Positions 46,934-55,767 of a stretch of 64,000 bases of DNA are shown one piece after another. The notes beneath the pieces were generated by a model, which was not told the origin of the DNA, searched no databases, and was given only the letters and a program-made list of their open reading frames with translations. Both the position numbers and the translations under genes were made by a program. Origin of the DNA: Streptomyces phaeolivaceus. Lineage in GTDB: Bacteria > Actinomycetota > Actinomycetes > Streptomycetales > Streptomycetaceae. Positions within the stretch are counted from its first letter, which is position 1, and every line of letters starts with the position of its first letter. The DNA lies in the NCBI RefSeq assembly GCF_009184865.1, contig NZ_CP045096.1, forward strand, positions 2,294,001 through 2,358,000, given 5' to 3'.

Positions 46934-47081
46934 GGGTGCGGGTGGGTGGGGGCTGGTCGCGCAGTTCCCCGCGCCCCTGAAAAAGCAGGGGCCGCGCCCC
47001 GTGCTTTTCCAACGGCCCGCAGGGGCCGTTGTTCTCAGGGGCGCGGGGAACTGCGCGAGAAGCCCCACCGGGCCGCACCCG
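46934..47081. repeat. REP-like palindrome, copy D (bidirectional terminator)
   Basis: Arms 46934-46980 and 47035-47081 are inverted copies of about 47 bp (GGGTGCGGGT, GGTCGCGCAGTTCCCCGCGC, CCCTGA pattern) with smaller hairpins between. It separates the convergent GT87 and lipoprotein genes and matches copy C at 29411. Confidence 0.9.
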
Positions 47082-47119
47082 ACTACGCACCCCCACCCCA
47101 CCCGCCCCCACCCCCTCCC

Positions 47120-48391
47120 TCACCCCAACTGAGCCCGCACATACTCACGCCACCGGCCCGTGAAGTCCCCCACCGTCGTCCCCAGAACCTCCTTCAGCGC
47201 CCCCTCCACGGCCCCCTCCCGCTCCCCGTACGCCCCCACGGCCCGGTAGAACTCGTCGAGGCGCACCTCGCCCCACTGGTCGGCGATCATCCGGCACGCC
47301 AGCCAGCCCCCCTCGTAGGCGCGGGCCAGCTCGCCGGAGTCGTCGGAGAAGCCGAAGTCGGAGTCGGTGGGGAGGGCCGTGGGGGCGCGGCCCTCCGCGA
47401 CCGCCCGCCGCAGCTCGGGGGCCACCTCGGGAGCCGCACGGCCGGTGCCCCGGTAGCCGACCCAGTCCGCGTAGCCCTCGGAGAGCCACAGAGGGGTCGC
47501 CGCGTCGGTGTGGGCGCGGGTGGCGACATGGGTCGTCTCATGGGTCAGGACGACCTGCCGGCCGAAGTCGCCGAGGACGGCGTACGCGTCGGGATTGACG
47601 ACGATCCGGTCCGCGGGCGCCTTCGCCGCGCCCCCCGCCTCCCCGGTGGTGACGGCGGCGATCCCCCGGTACCCGGACGCCGGCGCCCCCAGCAGCCCCG
47701 CCATCTCCTCCAGCGACTCCGGGACGACGACCACGACCCGCCGCGCCCAGTCCTCGCCCCACGCCTCCGTGACGGCGGGCACGGCCCGGTCCGCCAGCCG
47801 CGCGTATTCCCCGAGGGCCCGCGCCGACCGCCCGACCCCCAGCACGAGGCTCCGCTCCCCCCGTACGGCCCGTATCCGCCCCTGCTCCCACAGCTGTTCG
47901 GTGCCCTTCTCCGAAGGCTCGTCGGCGGCGACCCGCCACGCCCCGTCGTCGCCCCGGACGAGGGTCAGGGTCCGTACGGCGGTGACGGGCGCCGTGTCGT
48001 AGCCGCGGATCCGGTAGCGCAGGGCGGCCTCGGCCGTGGCCCGGTCGCCGGAGCGGTGGAAGGCGTTGAGGCCGTACGACCAGGAGGCCAGCGGCAGGGC
48101 GCGGAGGTTGGCGAACTCGGCGGTTCCGGTGGCGAGTTGACCGGCGACGGAGGTGGTCGTCGCCTCGGTGGCGCGGTAGGCCGTGCCGTCCCGCTCCAGG
48201 ACGGCCGTGGCCCGCCGGTCCAGCATCCGCCGGACGTCGGCGCGGGCGGTGTCGGGGGGCGTGTTGCCGCCGCAGCCGACGAGGAGGGCGAGGGCGAGCG
48301 CGACGGCCGAGGGGACGCCTCGGCGTCCCGGGAGCCCGCGCCGGACCCCCGGCCCGGCCTGGGCACGCGTCGTACGCCTTCGAGCAGCCAC
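47120..48391 (-). CDS. Lipoprotein with a gluzincin (HExxH) peptidase motif
   Basis: 423 residues. A basic N-terminus and a hydrophobic stretch end in the lipobox LLVGC (Cys40), so it is membrane-anchored outside. The first half is a tandem beta-rich domain. HETTH at 284-288 followed by Glu305 in LWLSEGYADW is a zinc-peptidase MA motif (HExxH-16-E). C-terminal helices follow (GGWLACRMIADQWGEVRLDE). The role is probably envelope proteolysis; the target is unknown. The gene sits 63 bp downstream of an NlpC/P60 hydrolase gene on the same strand. Confidence 0.9.
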   Translation of the reverse strand: MAARRRTTRAQAGPGVRRGLPGRRGVPSAVALALALLVGCGGNTPPDTARADVRRMLDRRATAVLERDGTAYRATEATTTSVAGQLATGTAEFANLRALPLASWSYGLNAFHRSGDRATAEAALRYRIRGYDTAPVTAVRTLTLVRGDDGAWRVAADEPSEKGTEQLWEQGRIRAVRGERSLVLGVGRSARALGEYARLADRAVPAVTEAWGEDWARRVVVVVPESLEEMAGLLGAPASGYRGIAAVTTGEAGGAAKAPADRIVVNPDAYAVLGDFGRQVVLTHETTHVATRAHTDAATPLWLSEGYADWVGYRGTGRAAPEVAPELRRAVAEGRAPTALPTDSDFGFSDDSGELARAYEGGWLACRMIADQWGEVRLDEFYRAVGAYGEREGAVEGALKEVLGTTVGDFTGRWREYVRAQLG

Positions 48392-48454
48392 GTTCCCGAT
48401 CGTACGGGGGCCCGGTCGCCGTACCGCGCGGCGGCCGGGCCCCCGGGGGGTCGG

Positions 48455-49486
48455 TCAGGGGCGGGTGACCGAGGCGATCGGCATCATGGCGACGGGGTCG
48501 TAGCGGACCGGGGCGCCCGGATAGGGGGCGTGGATGACCTGGCCGTTGCCGGCGTACATGCCGACATGGCTGGCGTCGGACCGGTAGGTGACGAGATCGC
48601 CGGGCTGGGCCTGGGAGAGCGGGACCTGGGTGCCGGCGTACCGCTGGGCCTGCGAGGTGCGCGGCAGACCGACACCGGCCTGCCCGTACGACCAGACCAT
48701 GAGGCCGGAGCAGTCGAAGCCGTCGGGGCCGGTGGAGCCCCACACATAGGGCTTGCCGAGGGCGGAGCGGGCGGCGGCCACGGCGGCGGCGGCGCGGCCA
48801 CTGGGGGCGACGGCGCCGGAGAGGTCGGGCATGTCGGTGCGGCCGGAGGCGGTGGAGCGGGAGGCGCGGTCGTACTCCTCGCGCTCCTCGTCCGGGAGGG
48901 AGTTGAGCAGCCGCCGGGCCGCGGCGAGCTTCCCCTCGACGGACCGCTTGTGCTGGGCGACGGCCTTGCGGTTCTTCTCCAGCTCGGTGAGCTTCTCACC
49001 GGCCTCCGCGCGGTTCTGGGAGAGGTCGCGCATGGCCTGCTGGAGGTCGTGGAGTTCGCCGGCCTGGTGGGCGCTGATGCGGTCCAGGGCGGCTGCCGTG
49101 TCGAGGTAGTCGTCCGGGTCGTCGGAGAACAGCAGGGCGATCGACGGGTCGACGGCGCCGGAGCGGTACTGGGCGCCGGCGAGCGAACCCAGCGACTCCC
49201 GCATGGTGTTGATGCGGTCCTGCTGCCGGGCGATGGAGTCCTGCGCGATGCCGACCTGGTCGCGCAGCTCGTCGGCGCGCTCGTCGGCCTTGTTGTAGGC
49301 CTCGGTGGCCCGCTCGGCCTCCTCGTACAGCCGGTCCACCTCGGCCCGGGTGTTGTCGTGCGGCGCGGCGGCGGCCTGCTGGACGGGGATGGCACCGAGG
49401 GCGGCGGCAGCGGCGGACAGCACGCCGAGGGCGGCGACCGCGCCCCGGTCGAACCCGGACGGTACAAGACGACTGTGGGACACCAC
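48455..49486 (-). CDS. NlpC/P60 peptidoglycan hydrolase 1
   Basis: 343 residues from a GTG at 49486, chosen because M-V-S-H-S aligns with the paralogue's M-A-S-H-R and places the nucleophile at Cys259 in both. A signal peptide (AALGVLSAAAAALGAIPVQQ) leads to a long coiled coil (about 45-215) and the NlpC/P60 domain with Cys259 in FDCSGL and His in DASHVGMYAGNG. RipA-type D,L-endopeptidases cut stem peptides. Paralogue of the next gene upstream; the pair is a tandem duplication. Confidence 0.92.
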   Translation of the reverse strand: MVSHSRLVPSGFDRGAVAALGVLSAAAAALGAIPVQQAAAAPHDNTRAEVDRLYEEAERATEAYNKADERADELRDQVGIAQDSIARQQDRINTMRESLGSLAGAQYRSGAVDPSIALLFSDDPDDYLDTAAALDRISAHQAGELHDLQQAMRDLSQNRAEAGEKLTELEKNRKAVAQHKRSVEGKLAAARRLLNSLPDEEREEYDRASRSTASGRTDMPDLSGAVAPSGRAAAAVAAARSALGKPYVWGSTGPDGFDCSGLMVWSYGQAGVGLPRTSQAQRYAGTQVPLSQAQPGDLVTYRSDASHVGMYAGNGQVIHAPYPGAPVRYDPVAMMPIASVTRP

Positions 49487-49794
49487 GGGAAGCCGCACTC
49501 CCTTCGACGGTGGACAGGGCGCTCCCCGGGCCGGAGGGCGTCCCGGGAGGGGCGCACTCACGGCGGGTGAGGGAAGCGCGGCCGACAGTAGCCGCGCGAC
49601 CGTGTCCCAGCCAAAGACCTCCGCGGCCACAGAGCGTGATGTCCGGCCTGGGACCCAGGTCACCAGCGGGTGAAGGGGTCAGCACGAGGTGCGGGAATTC
49701 GCCCGTTCGGGCGGTGCTGTGTCCTGATCTTGAAGAAAAACAGGGCCGATCGTCACACAGTGTGACGATCGGCCCTGTTCGAGGCGAGTGGGTG
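49487..49794. other. 308-bp gap between the two NlpC/P60 genes
   Basis: Apart from the terminator at 49739-49779 I see no gene or strong motif. It must hold the promoter of the downstream NlpC/P60 gene. I checked for a c-di-AMP (ydaO) element, often found before such genes, and did not find its conserved blocks. Confidence 0.6.
49739..49779 (-). terminator. Intrinsic terminator with 20-bp perfect stem
   Basis: Arms 49739-49758 and 49760-49779 are exact complements around a single central base. On the minus strand the stem is followed by TTTCTTC. It lies 16 nt past the stop of the second NlpC/P60 gene. Confidence 0.92.
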
Positions 49795-50832
49795 TCAGCC
49801 GACGACGCGGACACCGAACTGGAAGCTGCCGATGGTGCTCATCGACTCGTAGCGGACGACCTTGCCCGGGTACGGGGCGTGCAGGACCATGCCGTTGCCC
49901 GCGTAGAGGCCGACGTGCCCGAGGTCGTTGAAGAACACCATGTCGCCCAGCTTGAGCTGGTCGCGCCCGATCTTCGTGCCGTCGTTCTGCTGCGTGTACG
50001 TGGTCCGGCTGATCGAGACACCGGCCTGGGCGTAGGCCCACTGGGTCAGCCCGGAGCAGTCGTAGGAGTTGGGGCCGCTGCCGCCGGAGACGTACGGCTT
50101 GCCGACCTGGGTGTCGGCGGCGGCGAGGGCGGCGGCGCCGTAGCTGGAGGCGGGCGCCTCGTTGCCGAGTTCGACGCGGTCCCCGGCGTCGCGGCTGGCG
50201 CGGGTCTCCTGCTCGTCCAGGGCGGCCTTCTCCTCGGCCGTCAGGGTGTTGAGGAGCTTCTGCGCGGCGGCCAGCTTGCCCTGGACCTCCTTCTTCTTGT
50301 CGGCCAGGGTCTCGCGGGTCTCGGCGAGGTCCTCCAGCTTCTCCGTGGCCTCCTGGCGCTGCTGCGCGAGCGTGCGCTGCTTCTCCTGGATCTTCTTCAG
50401 GGACTCGACCTGCTGGCTGGTCAGCTGGTCGAGCGTGGCGGCCTTGTCCAGGTAGTCGTCCGGGTCGGCGGAGAGGAAGAGCTGGATCGAGGAGTCGATG
50501 CCGCCCGAGCGGTACTGGGCGCTGGCCGCCAGGCCTATGCCCTCCCGCAGCTCGTTGAGTTCTTCCTGACCCTTGGCGACGTTGTCCTGGATCGTGGAGA
50601 TCTCTTTTTCGAGCTTCTCCTGCTTCTCCTCGGCCCCGTTGAGCTTGTCGGTGGCCCGCCCGGCGTCCTCGTAGAGCTTGTGGACCTTGGCCTGGACGTC
50701 GTCCTTGCTCGGCTTCTCGGCGGGCGCGGCATTGGCGGCCTGCGAGGTGAGGGCCACGGCAGCGGCGGCGGCGGTGGTGAGCACGGTCACACGCGTACGG
50801 CTCGGCTGCTTGGGACGACGGTGGGACGCCAC
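49795..50832 (-). CDS. NlpC/P60 peptidoglycan hydrolase 2
   Basis: 345 residues from a GTG with AAGGAG 9 nt upstream. Signal peptide (VLTTAAAAAVALTSQAANAA), then a coiled coil (about 40-215, KVHKLYEDAGRATDKLNGAE...) and the NlpC/P60 domain with Cys259 in YDCSGL, His in LGHVGLYAGNG and the closing HAPYPGKVVRYE. Paralogue of the gene at 48455-49486. It probably acts as a D,L-endopeptidase at sporulation septa or the lateral wall; the partner is not seen here. Confidence 0.94.
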   Translation of the reverse strand: MASHRRPKQPSRTRVTVLTTAAAAAVALTSQAANAAPAEKPSKDDVQAKVHKLYEDAGRATDKLNGAEEKQEKLEKEISTIQDNVAKGQEELNELREGIGLAASAQYRSGGIDSSIQLFLSADPDDYLDKAATLDQLTSQQVESLKKIQEKQRTLAQQRQEATEKLEDLAETRETLADKKKEVQGKLAAAQKLLNTLTAEEKAALDEQETRASRDAGDRVELGNEAPASSYGAAALAAADTQVGKPYVSGGSGPNSYDCSGLTQWAYAQAGVSISRTTYTQQNDGTKIGRDQLKLGDMVFFNDLGHVGLYAGNGMVLHAPYPGKVVRYESMSTIGSFQFGVRVVG

Positions 50833-51091
50833 GGTAGGTGAACTCCTTCATGTGAGCGACCGGCCGGCGGGGACTCCGGCGACGATCACCCGTTCAGAGG
50901 TTTGAGCCCAGACCCTAGTGACCCAACGGTGATCACTTCAAATCCCCCACAGGAAAAATCCCGTCCCACGGCGCACAATTTACACTCAACACACATTCAG
51001 TAGCGTTCGGTTGACGCTACGTTGCGCAACCTTTCCGTCAATTCGGGCATAGCGCCTGTTCGTTGCAGTTGTGTCGGACACGACGGAAGGG

Positions 51092-52435
51092 TCAGGAAAG
51101 CCGCTTGAGGAGCACGGCGGAAGCAACCGGGCGGGCACCCGCCTTGGCGATCCCGTCGGCCACCTCGCGGTCGGTGGAGGCGACGATGACCGGCCGGCCG
51201 GGCGGCTCGGCGCGCACCAGCTGGCGGATCAACTCGTCGGCGGTGACCCCCGGCTTGGAGAACAGCACCCGCACCCCGCGCGGCGGCGCCAGCAGCACCG
51301 GCGCGGCCAGTTCGGCGCCGTCGAAGACACAGGTGACCTCGGCGCCGGTCTGCGCGGCGAGCTGGGAGAGCTGCCCGAGGAGGCGCAGCCGCTGCTTCTC
51401 CAGCGGCATCTGCGGATAGCCGGTCTTGGTGACGTTGTAGCCGTCGACGACGAGATGCGCCTGCGGCAGCGCCAGCAACTGGTCCAGGATCGCCGGGTCG
51501 TTCTCCGACAGCGCGCGGGCGGCGATGTCCTTCGGGGTCATCCGCCCCGGCTCGACCGCGTCGACGGTCTCGGCGGGCCGTACGGAGACCGGCGGCAGGG
51601 CCAGCTCCCGCCGGAGCCCCTGGGCCGCGTCCAGCACGGTGTCGAGGAGCAGCCGTACCCGCATGTCCTCGACGCTGCGGCCCTCGCGGGCGGCCCGCCG
51701 GGTCGCCTCCAGGGCGGCTTCCGCCTCCCCGAGCCGCGCCTTGAGCCGCCGGGTCTCGCTCTCGGCGGCGGACACCTGGGCGTGGCTGTCGGTGCGTACG
51801 GTCTCCATCTCGGCGTGCAGCTTGCGCAGGGCGGCCTCGCCGCGCTTGACGTCGCTGACGGCCGCCCGGAGCTTGCGGTGCATCGAGTCGGCCTCCTTCT
51901 TGGCCGACTCCAGCTCCGCGCGCAGCCGTTCCGTCTCGGCCTTGGTGTGGCCGCGGGCCTCGGCGAGCTGCTCGCGCAGCCGCTCCAGCTCGGCCCGGCT
52001 CTCCTCGTCGGCCCGCTCGGCGTCCGCCCGCAGGGCCTCCTCACCGGCCGCCGCGACCAGCTTCACCCAGCCCGTGGGGCGCAGTACGTAGGCCGCGGCC
52101 GCCACGTCCAGCGGGTCCGCGGCCGGGGGCGGCGCGCCCGTGTCGAGGGCGCCCGCCAGCTCCGGGTGGGCCTCCCGGAACCGCTCCCCGATGCGCTGTC
52201 TGAAGAGCGTGTCGCTCTCCACGGCGGCGGCCATCGCGTTGCCCGCGAACTTCACCCGGCGGGTCGGGGTGAACCGGGCGTACTGCCGCAGCTGTGCGGG
52301 CAGTTCGCCGACGGTCAGTCCGCCGAAGCCGTCGGAGACGATCTGCACCACGCGCTTGCGGACGCCCTCGGGCAGCGGACGGTCGAGCACCTCAGCGGCG
52401 CCGTCGCCCGGCCCCCCGCCTGAGCTCTCCACCAT
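51092..52435 (-). CDS. NYN-domain protein (YacP/Rae1-like) with coiled coil
   Basis: 447 residues. An N-terminal helical part (about 1-120), a coiled coil (140-250, ELERLREQLAEARG...) and a C-terminal NYN/PIN-like domain: HLVVDGYNVTKTGYP (metal-binding Asp), VTCVFDGAEL and VIVASTDREVADGIAKAGA. YacP/Rae1 is a ribosome-linked mRNA endonuclease in Bacillus; here the RNase role is inferred from the fold. It lies 34 bp downstream of a zinc-ribbon protein gene. Confidence 0.92.
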   Translation of the reverse strand: MVESSGGGPGDGAAEVLDRPLPEGVRKRVVQIVSDGFGGLTVGELPAQLRQYARFTPTRRVKFAGNAMAAAVESDTLFRQRIGERFREAHPELAGALDTGAPPPAADPLDVAAAAYVLRPTGWVKLVAAAGEEALRADAERADEESRAELERLREQLAEARGHTKAETERLRAELESAKKEADSMHRKLRAAVSDVKRGEAALRKLHAEMETVRTDSHAQVSAAESETRRLKARLGEAEAALEATRRAAREGRSVEDMRVRLLLDTVLDAAQGLRRELALPPVSVRPAETVDAVEPGRMTPKDIAARALSENDPAILDQLLALPQAHLVVDGYNVTKTGYPQMPLEKQRLRLLGQLSQLAAQTGAEVTCVFDGAELAAPVLLAPPRGVRVLFSKPGVTADELIRQLVRAEPPGRPVIVASTDREVADGIAKAGARPVASAVLLKRLS

Positions 52436-52469
52436 CCGTCACCCCAAATGTCTGTGCGGGCCGGCTCCC

Positions 52470-52709
52470 TCAGGAGCCGGCGCCCGGCCTGTCCACGAGT
52501 TCCACCTGGTCCACGGCGTTGCACCAGCGGCAGCGCACCGACTCGATGTTCTCACTGACCACGTCGCGCTCCTCGACCTTGGGCTCCCCGGCGAGGTCGA
52601 GGTGAACGTACTCGACGACCTTCGACGAGCGGGTCACGTCGAACCGCGTGAGGTTGCCACAGAGCGTGCAGCGCCAGCGGGTGGTGTCCGTCGGCAGGGG
52701 AACCGTCAT
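52470..52709 (-). CDS. Small zinc-ribbon protein
   Basis: 79 residues with two CxxC knuckles, Cys14/Cys17 and Cys60/Cys63, expected to bind one Zn. Between them are DLAGEPKVEERDV and other charged strands. GGAAGAG lies upstream of the ATG. The function is unknown; it is directly upstream of the NYN gene and probably co-transcribed with it. Confidence 0.87.
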   Translation of the reverse strand: MTVPLPTDTTRWRCTLCGNLTRFDVTRSSKVVEYVHLDLAGEPKVEERDVVSENIESVRCRWCNAVDQVELVDRPGAGS

Positions 52710-52907
52710 CGTGGCTGCTCTTCCTTCTTCCAGTCTCCGTGAAGCGCCGGCGTCCCGGTGCGTGTGGCTCGTAACCCTACGGCCTGACCGGTACTCGACG
52801 CCCGTTCACCTGTGGCGGCGGCACGGATTGCCTCCGGCGGTGCGGTCGATCCCCGTGGGCGGCGAGGCGGTCTGTGCGAGTAGGTACCGTTACGTCATGC
52901 TCTGCTC

Positions 52908-53639
52908 ATGATCGGCAAGTGGAGCACCTCGGCCGCCCGCGCCGTACGAAACGAGTCGGCACCGGTGACGTACGGACTGATCGCCGTCTGCTGTGCGCTC
53001 TTCCTCGTCGGACCGGCGGCCGGTCTCAACCCCGGGTACGGCACCGGGGAGGAGCTGCTCGCCGCGCAGCGGGCGTACTTCCGGCGCTGGGGCGTCGTCC
53101 CCGTGGAACTCTTCGACGGCACCCCGGGCGCGTGGCTCACCCCGCTCACCGCGCTCTTCGTGCACGGCAGCTGGCTGCATCTGCTCGGCAACATGCTCTT
53201 CCTCTTCGTCTTCGGGGCGATGGCCGAGGAACGCATGGGCCATGTGGAGTTCGCCCTGTTCTACGTGGGCTGCGGCTGTCTCGCGCTGGTGGCCTACGCG
53301 GCGGCGCACGCCGGGTCGCCGCAGTCGCTGGTCGGCGCGTCCGGGGCGATCTCCGCGGTCCTCGGCGCGTTTCTCTTCCTGTTCCCCCGGGCGCGGGTGA
53401 CGAGCCTCCTGCCGTTCCTCTTCTTCCTCCCGCTGCGGTTCCCGGCGTGGGTGACGCTGCCGTTCTGGGTGGCGCTGCAGTGGCTGGCGGCGGGGCGGCA
53501 GACCTCGGGGCCGGGGGTGGCCTATCTGGCGCATCTGGTGGGGTTCGGACTGGGGTTCGTCTACGCGTGGGGGCGTTATGGGCGGACGGCTACAGTGAAG
53601 GCGCCCGTCGACGTCCTTGAGGGAGAGAAACAGCCGTGA
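52908..53639 (+). CDS. Rhomboid-family intramembrane serine protease
   Basis: 243 residues with six or seven helices. Ser145 in GASGAIS and His209 in YLAHLVGF form the catalytic dyad; HLLGNMLFLFVFG provides the oxyanion Asn and the WR-type loop is in FVHGSWLH. The long N-terminal region (about 55 residues between the first helix and the protease core) is typical of actinomycete rhomboids. Its stop overlaps the next gene. Confidence 0.94.
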   Translation: MIGKWSTSAARAVRNESAPVTYGLIAVCCALFLVGPAAGLNPGYGTGEELLAAQRAYFRRWGVVPVELFDGTPGAWLTPLTALFVHGSWLHLLGNMLFLFVFGAMAEERMGHVEFALFYVGCGCLALVAYAAAHAGSPQSLVGASGAISAVLGAFLFLFPRARVTSLLPFLFFLPLRFPAWVTLPFWVALQWLAAGRQTSGPGVAYLAHLVGFGLGFVYAWGRYGRTATVKAPVDVLEGEKQP

Positions 53640-53917
53640 TCACCGCGATCGTGCTCATCAAGACCAGCGTGGACCGGATTCCGGAGATCGCGGAATCGAT
53701 CGCCGCGATCGAATCCGTGACCGAGGTCTTCTCCGTGACCGGTACCTACGATCTGGTCGCCATGGTCCGGGTGAAGGAACACGAGGACCTCGCGGACGTG
53801 ATCCCCGGCCGTATCAGCAAGATCCCCGGGGTCCTGGGCACGGACACGCATGTCGCGTTCCGGGCGTACTCGCAGCACGACCTGGACGCCGCGTTCTCCA
53901 TCGGCCTGGACGGCTGA
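53636..53917 (+). CDS. Lrp/AsnC ligand-binding (RAM) domain protein
   Basis: 93 residues with a GTG start overlapping the rhomboid stop by 4 nt. The stand-alone RAM domain is clear: AIVLIKTSVDRIPEIAESIA, VTEVFSVTGTYDLVAMVRVKE and IPGRISKIPGVLGTDTHVAF. There is no DNA-binding domain, so it is an amino-acid-sensing or oligomerising module, not a repressor by itself. Translationally coupled to the rhomboid. Confidence 0.93.
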   Translation: MITAIVLIKTSVDRIPEIAESIAAIESVTEVFSVTGTYDLVAMVRVKEHEDLADVIPGRISKIPGVLGTDTHVAFRAYSQHDLDAAFSIGLDG

Positions 53918-54022
53918 GCGCGCCCTCGCCGCCCCGGGAACGTGCCTTCGCCGCCCCGAGATGAAGAAATCCTCATCCCGGCCTCATCCGCGGCGGCGGG
54001 TCCCCTCCGCAGGATCGTCCCC

Positions 54023-54316
54023 ATGGTCTTCTCCCGCCGGATCGCGGCTCTCGCCGCCGTCGTGGCGATTCCGCTCGGGATCGCCGCGACCAGTTTCGCC
54101 CTCACCGACAGCCCGCAGGCTCCGAAGGTGCCGCCGAAGGTGGAGTTGGAGAGCGGATCACCGAGTCCCACACCCACCCGGCCCACGGCGACCCCCAGCG
54201 ACGAGGTCGTGTCGCGGCCTCCGGTGACCGACGGCTCCGCGAGTGATGACGATGACGACGATGCCGGGCAGGACGGCCGGGACGACGCCGACGACGGCCC
54301 CGGTGACGACGGCTGA
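54023..54316 (+). CDS. Small anchored protein with Asp-rich tail
   Basis: 97 residues from the ATG at 54023. The basic N-terminus and hydrophobic stretch (RRIAALAAVVAIPLGIAATSF) form a signal or anchor; the rest is Pro/Thr/Ser-rich and ends in an acidic tail with six consecutive Asp. It overlaps the start of the sensor kinase by up to 74 nt in another frame. A Ca- or metal-binding role is only a guess. The overlap suggests coordinated expression. Confidence 0.75.
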   Translation: MVFSRRIAALAAVVAIPLGIAATSFALTDSPQAPKVPPKVELESGSPSPTPTRPTATPSDEVVSRPPVTDGSASDDDDDDAGQDGRDDADDGPGDDG

Positions 54317-55739
54317 CCGACCGCTCGGGCGGGTCTCGGCCCGGGTCCGGATCCTGCTGTGGCTGCTGCTGGTGATGACCGTGGCGCTGGCCTCGGTCGC
54401 GACGACGACGCGGTCGATCCTGCTGCGGGACGTCGACCAGCGCATCGACGAACTGCTCGCACAGGAGGCCGGGGAGTTCACCAACCTCCAGGCGCACGGC
54501 GTCGATCCGGAGACCGGTGAGCCGTTCACCGAGCCGTCACGGCTGCTGAAGGTCTTCCTGGAGCGGCAGAACGCCGACCTCGACGAGGAGCTGATCGGGC
54601 TCGTCGGCCGAAGCGGACGCGCCCCCGCGCAGTTCTTCCAGCCTCGGGAGATCCCCGTCCCGCGACCGCTGCACGAGGACCCCGCCGCCCGCCGGGCGAT
54701 CTTCGAGTCGCCCGGGTCCACGGGCACGCTGGACCGGGCCGCCGGGGAGGTCCGCTGGGCCAAGGTGGAGGTCGCCCGCCACGGCTCCGAGCCGGACGCC
54801 GCGTTCGTGGTCGCCTTCCACCCGGCGAGCGAGCAGGAACGCGCCGACGAGGTGTTCCGCGTCCTGCTCGCCATCTCCGGCGTCGCCCTGCTGATGACCA
54901 CCGGGATCGCCTGGGTGGTCGCGGGCCGCATCCTCAAGCCCGTACGGCTGGTGCGGTCCGCCGCCGCCCAGCTCACCGAGCAGGACCTCACCCGGCGCAT
55001 CCCGGTGCACGGCCGGGACGACGTGGCCGCGCTCGCCGAGACGTTCAACGCGATGCTGGACCGGCTGGAGAGGGCGTTCGCCGCGCAGCGGGAGTTCGTG
55101 GACGACGCCGGGCACGAGCTGCGCACCCCCATCACGATCGTGCGCGGGCATCTGGAGCTGATGGGCGACGATCCCGCCGAGCGCGAGGAGACGGTCCGGC
55201 TGGTCACCGACGAACTGGACCGGATGAGCCGCATCGTCGAGGACCTGCTGCTGCTCGCCAAGGCCGAGCGGCCCGACTTCGTCCGCCCCGAGCCGGTCCA
55301 GCTCGCCGAACTCACCGCCAATGTCTACGTCAAGGCCCGCACCCTGGGCGACCGCGACTGGCAGCTCGCCGAAGTCGCCGATCTGGAGGCCGAGTTGGAC
55401 CCGCAGCGGATCACCCAGGCGATGGTCCAGCTGGCCCAGAACGCGGTGCAGCACACCACCACCGGCCAGACCATCCGCGTCGGCTCCCGCGCCGAGGGCC
55501 CGTCGATCGAGCTGTACGTCGTCGACTCGGGGCCCGGGGTGCAGCCGCAGGACGCCGAGGTGATCTTCGAGCGGTTCCGGCGCGGCACGGCCCGACGCGG
55601 CGCCCGGGGCACCGGCGCGGGGCTCGGCCTCGCCATCGTCCGCGCGATCGCCGAGGCGCACGGCGGCCGGGTACGCCTGCACGACACCGAGGGCGGCGGC
55701 GCGACCTTCGTCCTGACCCTGGAAGGGGCACGCACATGA
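54243..55739 (+). CDS. Sensor histidine kinase, OmpR/EnvZ type
   Basis: Up to 498 residues (start uncertain: ATG at 54243 or 54261, both inside the small upstream gene). One helix near residues 38-58, an extracytoplasmic loop (about 60-205), a second helix, HAMP, then the H-box DDAGHELRTPITIV with His291, the N-box QLAQNAVQHT, VVDSGPGVQPQDAEVIFERF and GAGLGLAIVRAIAEAHGG. Classical two-helix sensor. It lies 28 nt before its response regulator. Confidence 0.94.
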   Translation: MMTMTTMPGRTAGTTPTTAPVTTADRPLGRVSARVRILLWLLLVMTVALASVATTTRSILLRDVDQRIDELLAQEAGEFTNLQAHGVDPETGEPFTEPSRLLKVFLERQNADLDEELIGLVGRSGRAPAQFFQPREIPVPRPLHEDPAARRAIFESPGSTGTLDRAAGEVRWAKVEVARHGSEPDAAFVVAFHPASEQERADEVFRVLLAISGVALLMTTGIAWVVAGRILKPVRLVRSAAAQLTEQDLTRRIPVHGRDDVAALAETFNAMLDRLERAFAAQREFVDDAGHELRTPITIVRGHLELMGDDPAEREETVRLVTDELDRMSRIVEDLLLLAKAERPDFVRPEPVQLAELTANVYVKARTLGDRDWQLAEVADLEAELDPQRITQAMVQLAQNAVQHTTTGQTIRVGSRAEGPSIELYVVDSGPGVQPQDAEVIFERFRRGTARRGARGTGAGLGLAIVRAIAEAHGGRVRLHDTEGGGATFVLTLEGART

Positions 55740-55767
55740 ACCGCGCCGAGGCCACGAAGGCGCTCCC

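Noticed and set aside
46946..49570. Long plus-strand open frame (about 874 codons)
   Set aside because: Antisense to the lipoprotein and NlpC/P60 genes and crosses a REP palindrome; no recognisable domain.
49487..49794. c-di-AMP (ydaO) riboswitch before the NlpC/P60 gene
   Set aside because: Such elements are common before these hydrolases, but the conserved GGGG-A/G-CC and GAACCCGTCAG blocks are missing here and before 50832.
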